64,000 nucleotides of DNA, taken from NCBI GenBank assembly GCA_022828595.1, contig JAKGHH010000004.1, positions 78,830,270-78,894,269 of the forward strand. The letters are read 5' to 3'. This DNA comes from Nelumbo lutea (Eukaryota; Streptophyta; Magnoliopsida; Proteales; Nelumbonaceae). Under the pieces are notes generated by a model, which did no database searches, was not told the origin of the DNA, and saw nothing but the letters and a program-made list of their open reading frames with translations. The position numbers and the translations under genes were made by a program. Shown piece by piece: positions 10,961 to 22,800 of this stretch (positions within the stretch are counted from its first letter, which is position 1; the number at the start of each line of letters is the position of its first letter).

Positions 10961-12338
10961 TTTTTTTCGGGTATTAATTTTGTAGGAACTTTTGGATACT
11001 CAATCCATCCGGACCCTAATAGGACCTAATTACCAAAACACTATAGGGTTTCAGTTTTGTCCTTGGAATACCTGATGCCTGAGCCTAATTATATTTAGCA
11101 TAGGTACCCACTCTCATTACCTAATTATAAACCCATGTATATATTGGAAATTTATGGTGCTGGAAAGACATGATACGGGAAGAACATGAACTGATAAAAA
11201 CTCTTATGAATTTTAATAAAAATCATCTAATTTATTACCACTTTTATCATACCAGTTGATTGGTTATAAGTTATTTTGGTATATAATCAAACCCTAATAA
11301 ATGCATTTTATGTGTTTTATAAGAAGTAAAAAGGATTAACAGAGGATTCAAATCCTTCCCCTTGTCTCCCATTATAGAGTCCAGATTTCCTACTCACTTT
11401 TTCTACCCACCGTGTATTGCAGCCACACATCTCTCAATTCATAATAGAGATGTATGATTGCAATTCACAACGGGTAAAGAGTGGGTAGGAAAAGTGAGTA
11501 GGAAATCACGTTTGCCCATTATAGGCGTGTCTTCACCACTAACCTACCACATCACTTATGCTTAAGAGGGCCGTCAAATTTCACTTGTGTATGAATTTGA
11601 AGAATTAGGAGTTAAAATTAAATGGATTTGAGAATGGAAAGGAAAATTTTCACGGCTACCCTATCTGTTTGCATCCCTAGATGTCATGCTAATAAGATCT
11701 ACCAACTCAATCTTCTAGGTTTATTAGATAATCAAAACCTATTCAGGGCCCTCAACTAACAGTTTTAAGCTTTTTCAGTTGAACGGTTCCTTGAGAGGGT
11801 TGATGAACCTCATCAAGGAGATTTCCCGGGAGTCTGGGACCCATTGAGTGGTAGGGCCCATCGCCCTGCATCTTTTCCACATAGATATGAGATATCCATT
11901 TCTTATTTCCACATTATTCTCTGGAGGCTGGAATTAGTCGATCTGTTAGTAATGTTGTTGATTTTCTGACACCGAAAAAATAGCTCCTGTTACCAAGAAC
12001 CATGAGGCCAAGCCTGAAACAGCCCCAGTACTTGATTGATTAAGTAAACTGATACACACTCGTTGAAATACCACCAATTAGAGGCCAGCCCCAGAGCGAG
12101 ATAATGCATGTAGCTTCCAAGTAGACGTACGTTTAGCCCATTGCCAAAAGTCAAGGAGAAGAATTTTTGTGGCTCCGTATTGATCCATTATAATGGACGT
12201 TCATTCAAGAAGATGCTCCCCTGCTCATGTGCACAGTCAGGAAACATTCAATAGTTTACAGTTCACATAAGAAAGAAATCTCCAAGTTCCAAAATCAGTG
12301 CACTCACGCAAGCATTCAGTTTGCTTCTGTTTACTCTT
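10961..12338. other. Intergenic region between the RALF duplication and LPA1
   Basis: No gene is visible apart from the small MITE listed separately. The part nearest 12340 is expected to be the 3' flank of the LPA1-like gene. Confidence 0.4.
11378..11514. mobile_element. Fold-back MITE with a 10-bp target duplication
   Basis: Arms of about 60 bp starting GATTTCCTACTCAC on the left and ending GTGAGTAGGAAATC on the right are inverted copies, so the single strand could fold into a near-complete hairpin. CCCATTATAG occurs exactly on both sides (11368-11377 and 11515-11524). A duplication of 9-10 bp points to the Mutator-like group. There is no coding capacity. Confidence 0.65.
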
Positions 12339-12344
12339 TTTATT
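12339..12344 (-). terminator. Candidate polyadenylation signal of LPA1
   Basis: AATAAA on the minus strand about 275 bp past the LPA1 stop codon. It is the only canonical signal I noticed in the proximal 3' flank. The actual cleavage site cannot be seen. Confidence 0.4.
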
Positions 12345-12618
12345 ATTTTTGTGCTTGATAGATTACATAAACAGACTAATCTCAAAATATCTACAAACAT
12401 GGTAGGAGGAATTTCAACATCAAAGACCCCAATTACTCCTCTATCTTGATAAAATTGACTAGACGACATTAAAGATTGAAGGAGCTATTGATGAGGCAAA
12501 TTACAGAAACCTTTTTTCTTGTGAAATGGAAATTATAAAGCATGATAGACAGTTCCTAGTGCTTCATTTGTTAACAAACAAATCTCTATGAAATGCGGGG
12601 GAAGCACAGAAAAAACTT

Positions 12619-13837
12619 TTATCTTTCTAGCTTGCTTAGAAAAGCTTCCATTGGTGGAACTTCCTTCACAATTTGTTGCCAATCGGGCATCCCCTGCCAG
12701 ATCAAATGCAACCAATTACCAACAATAGCATGGTACATTGAGTAAAGTTTAAATTTAAAAATTTCATATACCACCACTAGTCTAAACAAGAAAAATGCAT
12801 GGTCAAAGGGATTCTCTTAGGAGAAACCCATGATGCAATTATTGATCCCTGTGGAGTATTTTCCATTTTTAATCAAGAAAGCTGAAGAAAGATGCCCAAC
12901 TGTCAGAACACTATGGTTATAATGGACAGAGATCAATAAAGTGACCCAGATCTTTCCTTGAATGGGTAAAAGATAAAATTCTATGCTACCTATTTCACTA
13001 AAATTAAATAGGTAAAAGATAGCACTATGGTTATAATGGTGCCTCTGCGTCACCATTGTGAGTATGTTTTCTTTAGGTCTATTTTTTTGGAGATTTAAGG
13101 TCAGATGGTGCAGTCGGGCCTCCCCAACACAACCATGGATATCTAGCCTTCGTGGCAGGTCAAAAATCTCGGCAACAAAGGCAGCATATTTGCTGCGATA
13201 TGGCCAGTTTGTGGGGAAAAAAGCACTGGTTTTTTGCTCAATGAGGCTGTGGGTATGGTGCTTTCATGGCTTTCTGTTCAAAAGGATATTGAAATAGCAG
13301 ACTAAAATCTATTTTTTTGCCTCTCATTTCTATTACTTTACAGGATAGTTTTATTTCACCTTCTTTCTGGAAGCTTAAAAGGACTCCCATCAATACCTCT
13401 TTGTAGTACATGGGTAATACTTGTATGGATAGACTTTTTGGCATATTCACACTTCACCATTTTTGAAATAAACAAACAAACAAAAAAATGGTCAAAAGGA
13501 TCTAAAGAAAAGTTTAACATCTATTGTTATCTCCATGTCATCCTAACTACTTTCACAAACCAAGCTATACTATATTTGTCAAATTTTAAGATGAGGATAC
13601 CTTATCATTTATTTCTCAATTAGGTAACTTGTATGCTTTTTCATCTTTATCTACTCTGAAGTCTTGATGGAACTGTTGATAATAACAAAACTGTGAATAA
13701 CCCATTTAGGCCCATTAAACTAGTGTATACCTGGGGACCTCGCAAGATGGCCCATTATGGCTGAAAAGGGGGTAACCAACATTTATAAATAGTCAATGAA
13801 ACAATGAGAAAGGCGTTGAGCCATTTCAGAATCTTTT

Positions 13838-13873
<36 letters not shown>

Positions 13874-16800
13874 GATTTCAGGAGGCAGTCTCCCTCGAAG
13901 AAGACTCCTGTGGTGAGCAGGCTCTCATCAATTCTGGTATCCATGGTTTCAAATGTCGCCAAATGTCGCTAATGTCGCCCGACATATGTCGATGTCGAGG
14001 CTCACCAACATGAAAGTGGATGGTAATATAAAAATTACATTATGTCGGTCGACATTTCCTATATTTCAGAAATGTCGACCAAATCGATCCAAATAACCAA
14101 AAAAAATACAGTTTTTCCTATTATGTCGACAGGATGTCAACTAATGTACATTAAAAATATAATGTATTAGTATATTATATTAATATAATACAGTATATTA
14201 ATATAGATTATTCCATTAATAATTTCTATTTAATATTTCAAATAAAATATTTATAAAAAAAATTAACAAAATATAAAAACAAATGAATAAATTAATTACT
14301 TTATAATATAAAACATAAAATATTTTTCAAGTAATAAAATATTAACTAGTTAGTATTTTTTAAATATTTATTAAAATCAGAAAATGTTTATTAAATTTTA
14401 TAATAAACCATATTCTACATTTAATATAAAAAATCAGAATAAATTTAATAAATTTTACACTAAATCATAATTTATTATAAATTTAGTATTAAAAATCATA
14501 ATAAATTCATTAAATTTTATAAGAAATCAGAATTTATCATAATCTTAATACTACAAAAAGGAGAATCAGTTTATTAAATTTATAATAAAACATAATGTAT
14601 TATAACTTTAATATTTAAAAAATCAGAATAAGTGTATTTCTATTTACTAGTGTGAAATAAATATAATAAATCAGAATTAAAAATAAGAAAAGAAAATATC
14701 AGATAACCTTGTAAAAACATCAAAATACATAATAAATCAGTAAATCGTCATTTACTAAGTTGTTATTGATCTTAGTTTCTTAGCTTTATACAATGGTTGG
14801 GAATAAGATAATAGTCTAGAAATATGTATTAATGCTTCTTTTATCATTTTACAAAATATCTTTGCATATTTCCACGTATTTCATAATGTTTCCACAATGT
14901 CTCTAATTTTTACAATATTTTCCCTCGACATTTCCGACATATGTCCTATATTTTGGTAAGCGACATTTCCATCGACATCGACATTTTAAACCTTGCTGGT
15001 ATCAGAGCTTGAGATTTTGTCCAGAGAAGTGGCTATCCATGCCACATACCAGATCAGCGTCAATAGAAGAGAGAGTGGATCGAATTGAGGTCGATCTACA
15101 CAAATTCTCTGACGACCTGCGAGAGATCAAGGAAGCGATCTCAGCGGTGATGTCACAGTGTGAGAAGATGAATGCATGATCAAACAACAAAGAAAATGGT
15201 GACGAGAGTTCCAGCCAAGACAGCTCTCGCCGATTCGGCGGAAATAATCACTGGCAAGTCAAAGTGGACTTTTCGGCTTTCAGGGAGAAGATCCTCTTTC
15301 TTGGATCTACAGAGCAAAGCGATACTTTGGTATCCAAGAGATCGCGAGCCACCAAAGAGTAGCGATCGCTTCGGTGTACTTAGAAGGAGAGGCAATCAAC
15401 TGGTTTCAGTGGTACAAACGATCGCATCCTTAGATGACGTGGAAAGAATTTCCAGAAGCCCTCTGTATCCATTTTGGACCTTCCTCTTCTGAAAATTTCG
15501 ATGAAGCTCTACCAAAGCTACGACAAGTAGGCACTGTGCGGGAATACTAGGTTGCATTTGAGCGACTAGCAATGAGAGTGTATGGTTGGCCGGAGAATGC
15601 ACTCGTAGGATGCTTCACTGGCGGTCTCCGAGATGAAATACGGGTAGAGATGAAGGCCATGCAAACTACCACCATGTTCGCAGCCGTTGGACTGGCTAGA
15701 CTCCACAAGGACAGGCTAAATAGAAACCGAGGCACAGAACCAATCTTGAAAACTCCACTCAATCGTCCTGAAGGTTTGGCTACCAAGGCAACGACAATAC
15801 CAACTCAAACGATTCCCTTGAAAAAGCTCTCATGGTCAGAAATGCAGGCTCGCAGGGAACGAGGGCTCTGCTACAACTGCGACGAGAAATTTTTCCCTGG
15901 ACACAAGTGTAAGCGACATCAGGTGTTCACCTTACAATCGATCCTGAGGGAGACTATTAAGATGATTGGGCCGACGACAAGGATGAACCAAGCCAGTTAG
16001 GGGAACCAGGAGAGCCGGCCATTTCCTTACAGGCTCTGACAAGGACATATTTAGCCCAGACAATGCAGGTGATGGGCCGGCTTATGGGACGACGGATCGC
16101 AATGTTAATCGACAGTGGTAGTACTTTGAATTTTGTTACCGTTGTGCTGGCTAAGCAGTTGGGGCTAGCAATTGAACCAACCATCCCGTTCTACATCCAT
16201 GTAGCTGATGGTAACTGTATCTGGTGCGATGGAGTATGCGAAGGGCTCAGGTTACAGATGCAAGGGTGTGAATTCCGAGTGGATTTGTACCCGCTAGAAT
16301 TCTCTGGGGCTGATGTGGTGTTAAGGTTTCAATGGTTAAAAGAGTTGGGTTCAATAACGTGTGATTGGGCCCACCTCACAATGGATTTCCAGAGCCAAGG
16401 CAAGCGATGTAACCTTAAAGGTTGGGAACCCGAGCCAATACAACAAGAGAGTTAAACCTTATTCTGGAGGCAAGAACTGGTGCAAAGGGAGCTATACTAA
16501 CGAGCCTGGGCGTGAGTCAACCAGGCCCAACCTTCTCCGGGAGTGACAGTGAAACCATTTATGAAACATAGGAAACCGAACTGCAGTTACTACTCATTGG
16601 TTACTCAAATGTTTTCCAAGAACCCTCTGGCTTGCCACCAGTGCGGTCACATGACCACTGGATTCCAATCAAACCAGGTGCTATGCCTGCTAATGTGCGA
16701 CCGGTATCTGCATTGCCAAAAAACAAAAATAGAAAAATTGGTGAAGGAACTCAGGCACAAAGGCATGATACAGCTTAGTAACAGTCCGTATTCAGCACCT

Positions 16801-19800
16801 GTCCTCTTGGTTAAGAAGAAAGATGGCATGTGGCATTTTTGCATTGACTACCATGCCCTAAATAAAATTACAGTCTGGGATCAGTTTCCGATACCCATAA
16901 TTGATGAACTGCTGGATGAGCTTGGTATGGCTAAGATTTTCTCCAAATTAGATTTACGGGCAGGGTACCATCAAATTAGAGTACATGCTCAAGACGTCTA
17001 TAAAATGGCATTTAGGACCCACAAGGGCCACTATGAATTTTTGGTGATGCCTTTTGGCCTCACTAATGCCCCGTCTACTTTTCAGTCCTTAATAAATGAG
17101 ATCCTTCATCCGTATTTGCGGCGTTTTATTCTGGTGTTTTTTTATGATATTTAGTTTATAGCACGGATCGGAAGTCTCACATGCAGCATTTGCGCTCCAC
17201 CTTTGACATTCTTAGAGCCAACCAGTTGTATGCTAAAAGGTCAAAATGTGATTTTGGACAGATGCAGGACACATTGTCACCACAGGCACAGCTAGAGTAG
17301 ATCCGGACAAGATAAATTGTATGTTGCAGTGGCCGCCCATGACTATCAAGGATCTTAGGGGTTTTTTGGGCCCTACTGGGTATTACAGGTGATTCATTAA
17401 GGGGTACGACACTATGACGGCCCCACTAACAAACTTGCTCAAGAAGAATGCTTTCCAGTGGTCGGAAGAAGCGGAGAACGCCTTCACGACACTGAAGATG
17501 GCCCTTACAACCCCTCCCATCTTGTCCCTACCAGGTTTTTCAAAACTGTTTGTAGTAGAATTGGATGCGTCAGGAAAGGGCATAGGGGCAATATTGTTAC
17601 AAGACGAAAAGCCCATTGCCTATTTCAACAAGGTTCTCTCACCACTGGCCCAAGGTAAATCCACATATGAAAAGGAGTTAATGGCGGTTGTGTAGGCTGT
17701 GCAAAAATGGAGGGGGTACTTGCTGGGTTGAGCTTTTACCATTCGCTCCAATCAAAGAAGCTTAAGATATCTAATAGAACAACCGGTTCTGAATGAGGTA
17801 CAACAAAAGTGGCTATATAAGCTGCTAGGCTTTGACTTCACAATAGAGTACAAAACAGGTCCATCCAATCTAGTTGCGGATGCTTTGTTTGTCAAATGGT
17901 AGTTTCTAAGCTCACTTGTCCATTTATGAGTCAGCTGAGGGAGGAAACCTCTAATGATGAGATGTAAATCAGTCCTCTAATATCAAGATTAAACTTAGTG
18001 ATTAGCAGAATAGAACAGATCTGAATAACTGTATAAGAGAGGAAGATGGTGAAGAGAAGAGGTAAGAGAAGAAGAAGTCGAATTAATCACCCATCTCCTC
18101 TAACCCTATTTTATTAATCTCTAAAAATTGATGATGACAAGTATACCCTTAAGTGAGCGGCATAAAGAAAATAAAATAAGAACAAATAACAGGCCCATTA
18201 AGTGAGGCCCATCAACATAAAATAAAAGATAAAATAAAGGATATCACATGAAAGGCTGTTAGGGCCCATTCGGCCCAGTCTCTTTACACTCCCCCTCAAG
18301 CTGAGCATAGATGTCAATCATGCTCAGCTTGCTTATATAGTGTGTCAATTTCCCCTTGAGAACTCCCTTGGTCAAGATATCAGCTAGTTGCTCTTCTGAT
18401 GTGACAAATGGTAAACAAACTTCTCCTGAAGAGACTCTGTCATGTTGAACAAGATTGTGCAATGTTGATAGTAGCTTGGTTGTCACAATAGAGCATCATT
18501 GGTTTCTCGTAGTCCACCCCCGATTCCTCTAGAAGGGATCGTAGCCATAATAATTCTAACACACCATGAGCCATTGCCCTGTATTTTGCTTCAGCTGAGG
18601 ATCTAGCAACTACTAATTGTTTCTTACTCCTCCAAGACACAATATTCTCAGCAACCAGAGCACAATAACCAGAGGTGGACCTTCTGTCATCAATACATCT
18701 TGCCCAATCTACATCAGTAAAGGCTTTCAGATTCATGTGACCATGCTTAGCAAATAGAATACTTTTCCCTGGAGTACCTTTCAAGTAGCACAGAACCCTT
18801 TCTGCAGCAACTAGATGAATATCTCTGGGAGAATGCATAAACTGATTGATAACACTGACTGCATAGGAAATATCTGGTCGAGTCATGCAAAGGTATAACA
18901 GCTTCCCAAGCAGTCTCTAAAACACTCCCTTATTAGACAAAAGTTCACCATCTGTGGCAGAAAGCTTATGATTAGGACCAATGGGAGTGGAGATGGGTTT
19001 AGCTCCAAGTTTACCAGTTTCAACAAGAAGATCAATGACATATTTGCACTGAGATATGAATATACCATCCTTAGATCGAGCAACTTCAATGCCCAGGAAA
19101 TACCAAAGATCTCCCAAATCTTTGATTTCAAATGCAGAGTTGAGAAATGCTTTTAGTTTATTGGCCTCTTCAATCAAGGTCACCAGAGAGTCATTTCTCT
19201 TCAAGAACAGTGTATGATCAGATTGTGTTTGAATGTAGCCAAAAGAGACAAGAGCAGCCCGAAATCTCTCAAACCAAGCCCAAGGAGATTGCTTGAGACC
19301 ATAAATAGATTTGTGTAATTTACACACATTGCCTTTCATTTCTTTCCCATACACTCTCGGAGGTAGAGACATATAGACCTCTTCATGCAGTTCTCCATTC
19401 AAGAAGGCATTTTTAACATCGAACTGGTGTAGGGGTCAATCAAAAGTAACTGCTAGAGAAAGTAAAACCCTGACTGAAGTCATCTTAGCTACAGGAGCAA
19501 ATGTCTCAAGATAGTCAATGCCATATATTTGGGTGTAACCCTTAATAACCAACCGAGCCTTAAACCTCTCAACAGAGCCATCAGAGTGATATCTAATAAT
19601 AAACACCCATTTACAACCCACTGGTTCCTTCCCTTCCGACAAGTCCACAATATCCCAGGTATGATTCTTATGCAATGCATCAAGTTCAGTCATCATAACT
19701 TTCCTCCATTTAGCTTGAGATAAAGCTTCTGGTACAAACTTGGGTATCACATGGGAAGAAACAGAGGCAAGAAAAGAGTAGTAGGAAGGGGAGAGAAGGT

Positions 19801-22800
19801 TGTAAGATAAGTGTTTGGAGATACAATGGGTTATACACTTCCGCTTGCCCTTGCGAAGAGCAATAGGAAGGTCAAGGTCTAGAATAGTCTGAGATGGGTC
19901 AGTAGAGGGCTGACCTGTTTCCTCAGGAATAATGGGAGTGGCAAGATGCTCTTCTGAAGGAGTGGAAACAACCCACACATGTTTGAATCCCTGACTTTGG
20001 TACCACCTTTTGAGAGCAGGAGCAGAAGCAGGAGGGGGAGCAGGGACATTAGAGGTAGGTCCAGTGGAAGAGGTGGACACCCCATGATCGGACTCACAAG
20101 CGATGGGAAGAGGAACAGCTGGAGACATAGCAAAGTACCCATCAAATTTCTCCCCCTCAGGAGGAATACTAAAGAAGGGAGTCAACTCTACAAAGGTGAC
20201 ATCCCGAGATACAAAGCGGGTGCCATGAACTGAATCAAAACAGCAATAATCCTTCAATGTGGAACAATATCCCAGAAACACTTATGAGCCTTAAGTTCAA
20301 ACTTGTGCCTTTGGTGACTATGAATATGCACATAGCAAGTACACCCAAACACACGGAGAGGAAGAGAAAAGAGATCCTCATCTGGGAAGAGAAGACTAAA
20401 AGGGGTTTTAAAGCCAAGGACCCGGGAGGGCATACGGTTGTTCAGAAAGGTAGCAGTAAGAACAGCATCTCCCCAAAACTTTATAAGAACATGGGATGCA
20501 AATAAGAGGGATCTGGCAACCTCAACCACATGCCTGTTCTTTCTTTCCGCCACCCCGTTTTGTTGAGTGTAGAAACAAGAACTTTAATGAATAACCCCAA
20601 AAGTTTCAAGATAGGTGGAGAGGGTTCTCTCAAAATACTCATTAGCATTGTCAGAGCGGAATATTTTGATACGGGCATTCAACTGGGTGAGGATGAGTTC
20701 ATGAAAATTTTTCACAATAGCCAGTACTTCATCCCTAGATTTCATGAGATAAATCCAAGTGTAACGTGAATAATCATCAATAAAAAGGATAAAGTACCTG
20801 TAACCCCCCATGGTTGGCATGTGATATGGCCCCCACACATCATAGTGAACAATATGGAAAGGAGAAAATGATCTTTTATTGCTAATTGAATAGGGATGTC
20901 TACAATGCTTTGCCAGCTCACATGATTCACAATGAAGACTCGATAAAGACACTCCTTTAAACATATCTGGGAACAGATGACTCAAAGCAGAAAAGGACAA
21001 GTGACCAAACCGAAAATGACATAATAAAATTTTGTTAACAAACTCTGACACGACTGACTCTAAGGCAACTCCATGAGGTGGACCCAAAGCTTGATCTGGT
21101 GTGTCCAGCAAGTATATTCCGTTCGCCTCATGGCCACTCCCAATCATCCTCTGAGATTGCAGGTCCTGAGAAACACAATGAGTGGGAAAGAAAGTTATGT
21201 TGCAATTCATTGACTTTGTTAAGCTACTAATAGATAAGAGGTTTGTATTAAGCTTAGGGACATGAAGAACAGAAGATAAGAACAGAGTGTCAGAGGTCTT
21301 TATATCACCTTGACCAGAGATGGGGGCAAGGGACCCATCGGCAAGGGATATTTTCTCTTTCCCAAAGAGATGATAAGAGCAAAACAGGTTAGATAGGCTA
21401 GTCATATGGTTTGATGCACCGGAATCAATAACCCAAGGGATTTTATTATTACCTGAAGCTAAAGCATGATTCGCAGAAGCACGGGTACCTGAGTGAGCAA
21501 AAGCCGATGAAGATGATGTACTGTTGGAAGGGTGAATTGAAGAAATTGTAGCTTCCAGGTGATTTAGGAGCCTCCCATACTTCTCAAAATCCAACTTCAT
21601 TGCAGCCAATTGCTCAATAGTTGATTTTTCTTTGCTTTCCTTACTTCCCCCTTCAGGCACTGTAGCAGCATTAGCAGTCTTGGATTTTCCCACCTGACGG
21701 CCCTTCTTAGGGTTATTATTGTTCTTAAACCTATCAGGAAGAAGTTCAGGATGAAGTTTCCAGCAGGTGTCCTTTGTATGTCATGGTTTCTTGCAATATT
21801 CACACATCTGCTCTCTTTTCTCAGTAGGGCCCTTCGATTTCATTCCCGCATGTGCAAAATGTTCTGTAGATGGACTCTGCAACTGCACCTGCCGCCTACT
21901 CTCCTCACTACTTATCATAGCATATGACTGTGAAAGAGTAACCTCATCCCTGGCCAAAATGTTCTGTCTGATAATATCAAACTCGGGGTTGAGTCCAGTG
22001 AGAAACTCAAACACCCTATTTCTCTCCACTAGCTTTCTATACATTTCAGCATCCTTTTTACTCTCCCATACCACTGTCTCCATAACATCAATTTCCTGCC
22101 ATAGGGATTTTAGTATAAAGTAGTAGATTGCCACACTCTTCTCCCCCTGTCTCAAGTTCTTCACATCACTTTTCAATTTGTATGCTCCGGCTACATTCAG
22201 TTTCTGTGAATAGGTCTCAGTTACACTGTCCCATATCTCCTTAGCCGAAGATATCCAGAGATAGTGTTGGCTTATATGAGATTGCATAGAGTTGACTAAC
22301 CATCCTATAACAGTATAGTTCTCTTGTATCCATCTTTCAAATTCAGGGTCTGTCTCTTTGGGTTTCACCTTGCTGCCTGTGGGATACCCGAGTTTTCCTC
22401 TACTACAAACATAGATTTTTATAGATTGTGCCCAAGCAAGATAGTTTGTCCCATCTAGCTTAATTGTGATAACACCAGTCAAAACAGAATCTACTAAAGC
22501 AGGTCCAGAAACTGGCACCTGCTTGAACTCACTTCCGTATGCCTCCATTAATCAAATGAAAATCAAAGAACAAAAAATTTTGACTATGTAAACTTACTTG
22601 AAGTCAAACCAGAACTTGGGTGCTTGAAAAACTAGGGTTTTGCTCCGTCCAGCAAATGGGAGGAAGAGAGAAGACACTGTCGCACCCACCAAACTAACCC
22701 AAACTCTTCCAAACCTGAACCGCCCTCCTTTAGCAGTCACAAGACACCTTCCAAGCACAGAGCGCCACACCCAAGCTTCACCTTTCCTAGTAACCTCGAA

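Noticed and set aside
13058..13297. 79-codon plus-strand frame in the last LPA1 intron
   Set aside because: No recognisable motif or homologue signature; lies in intron sequence with ordinary composition.
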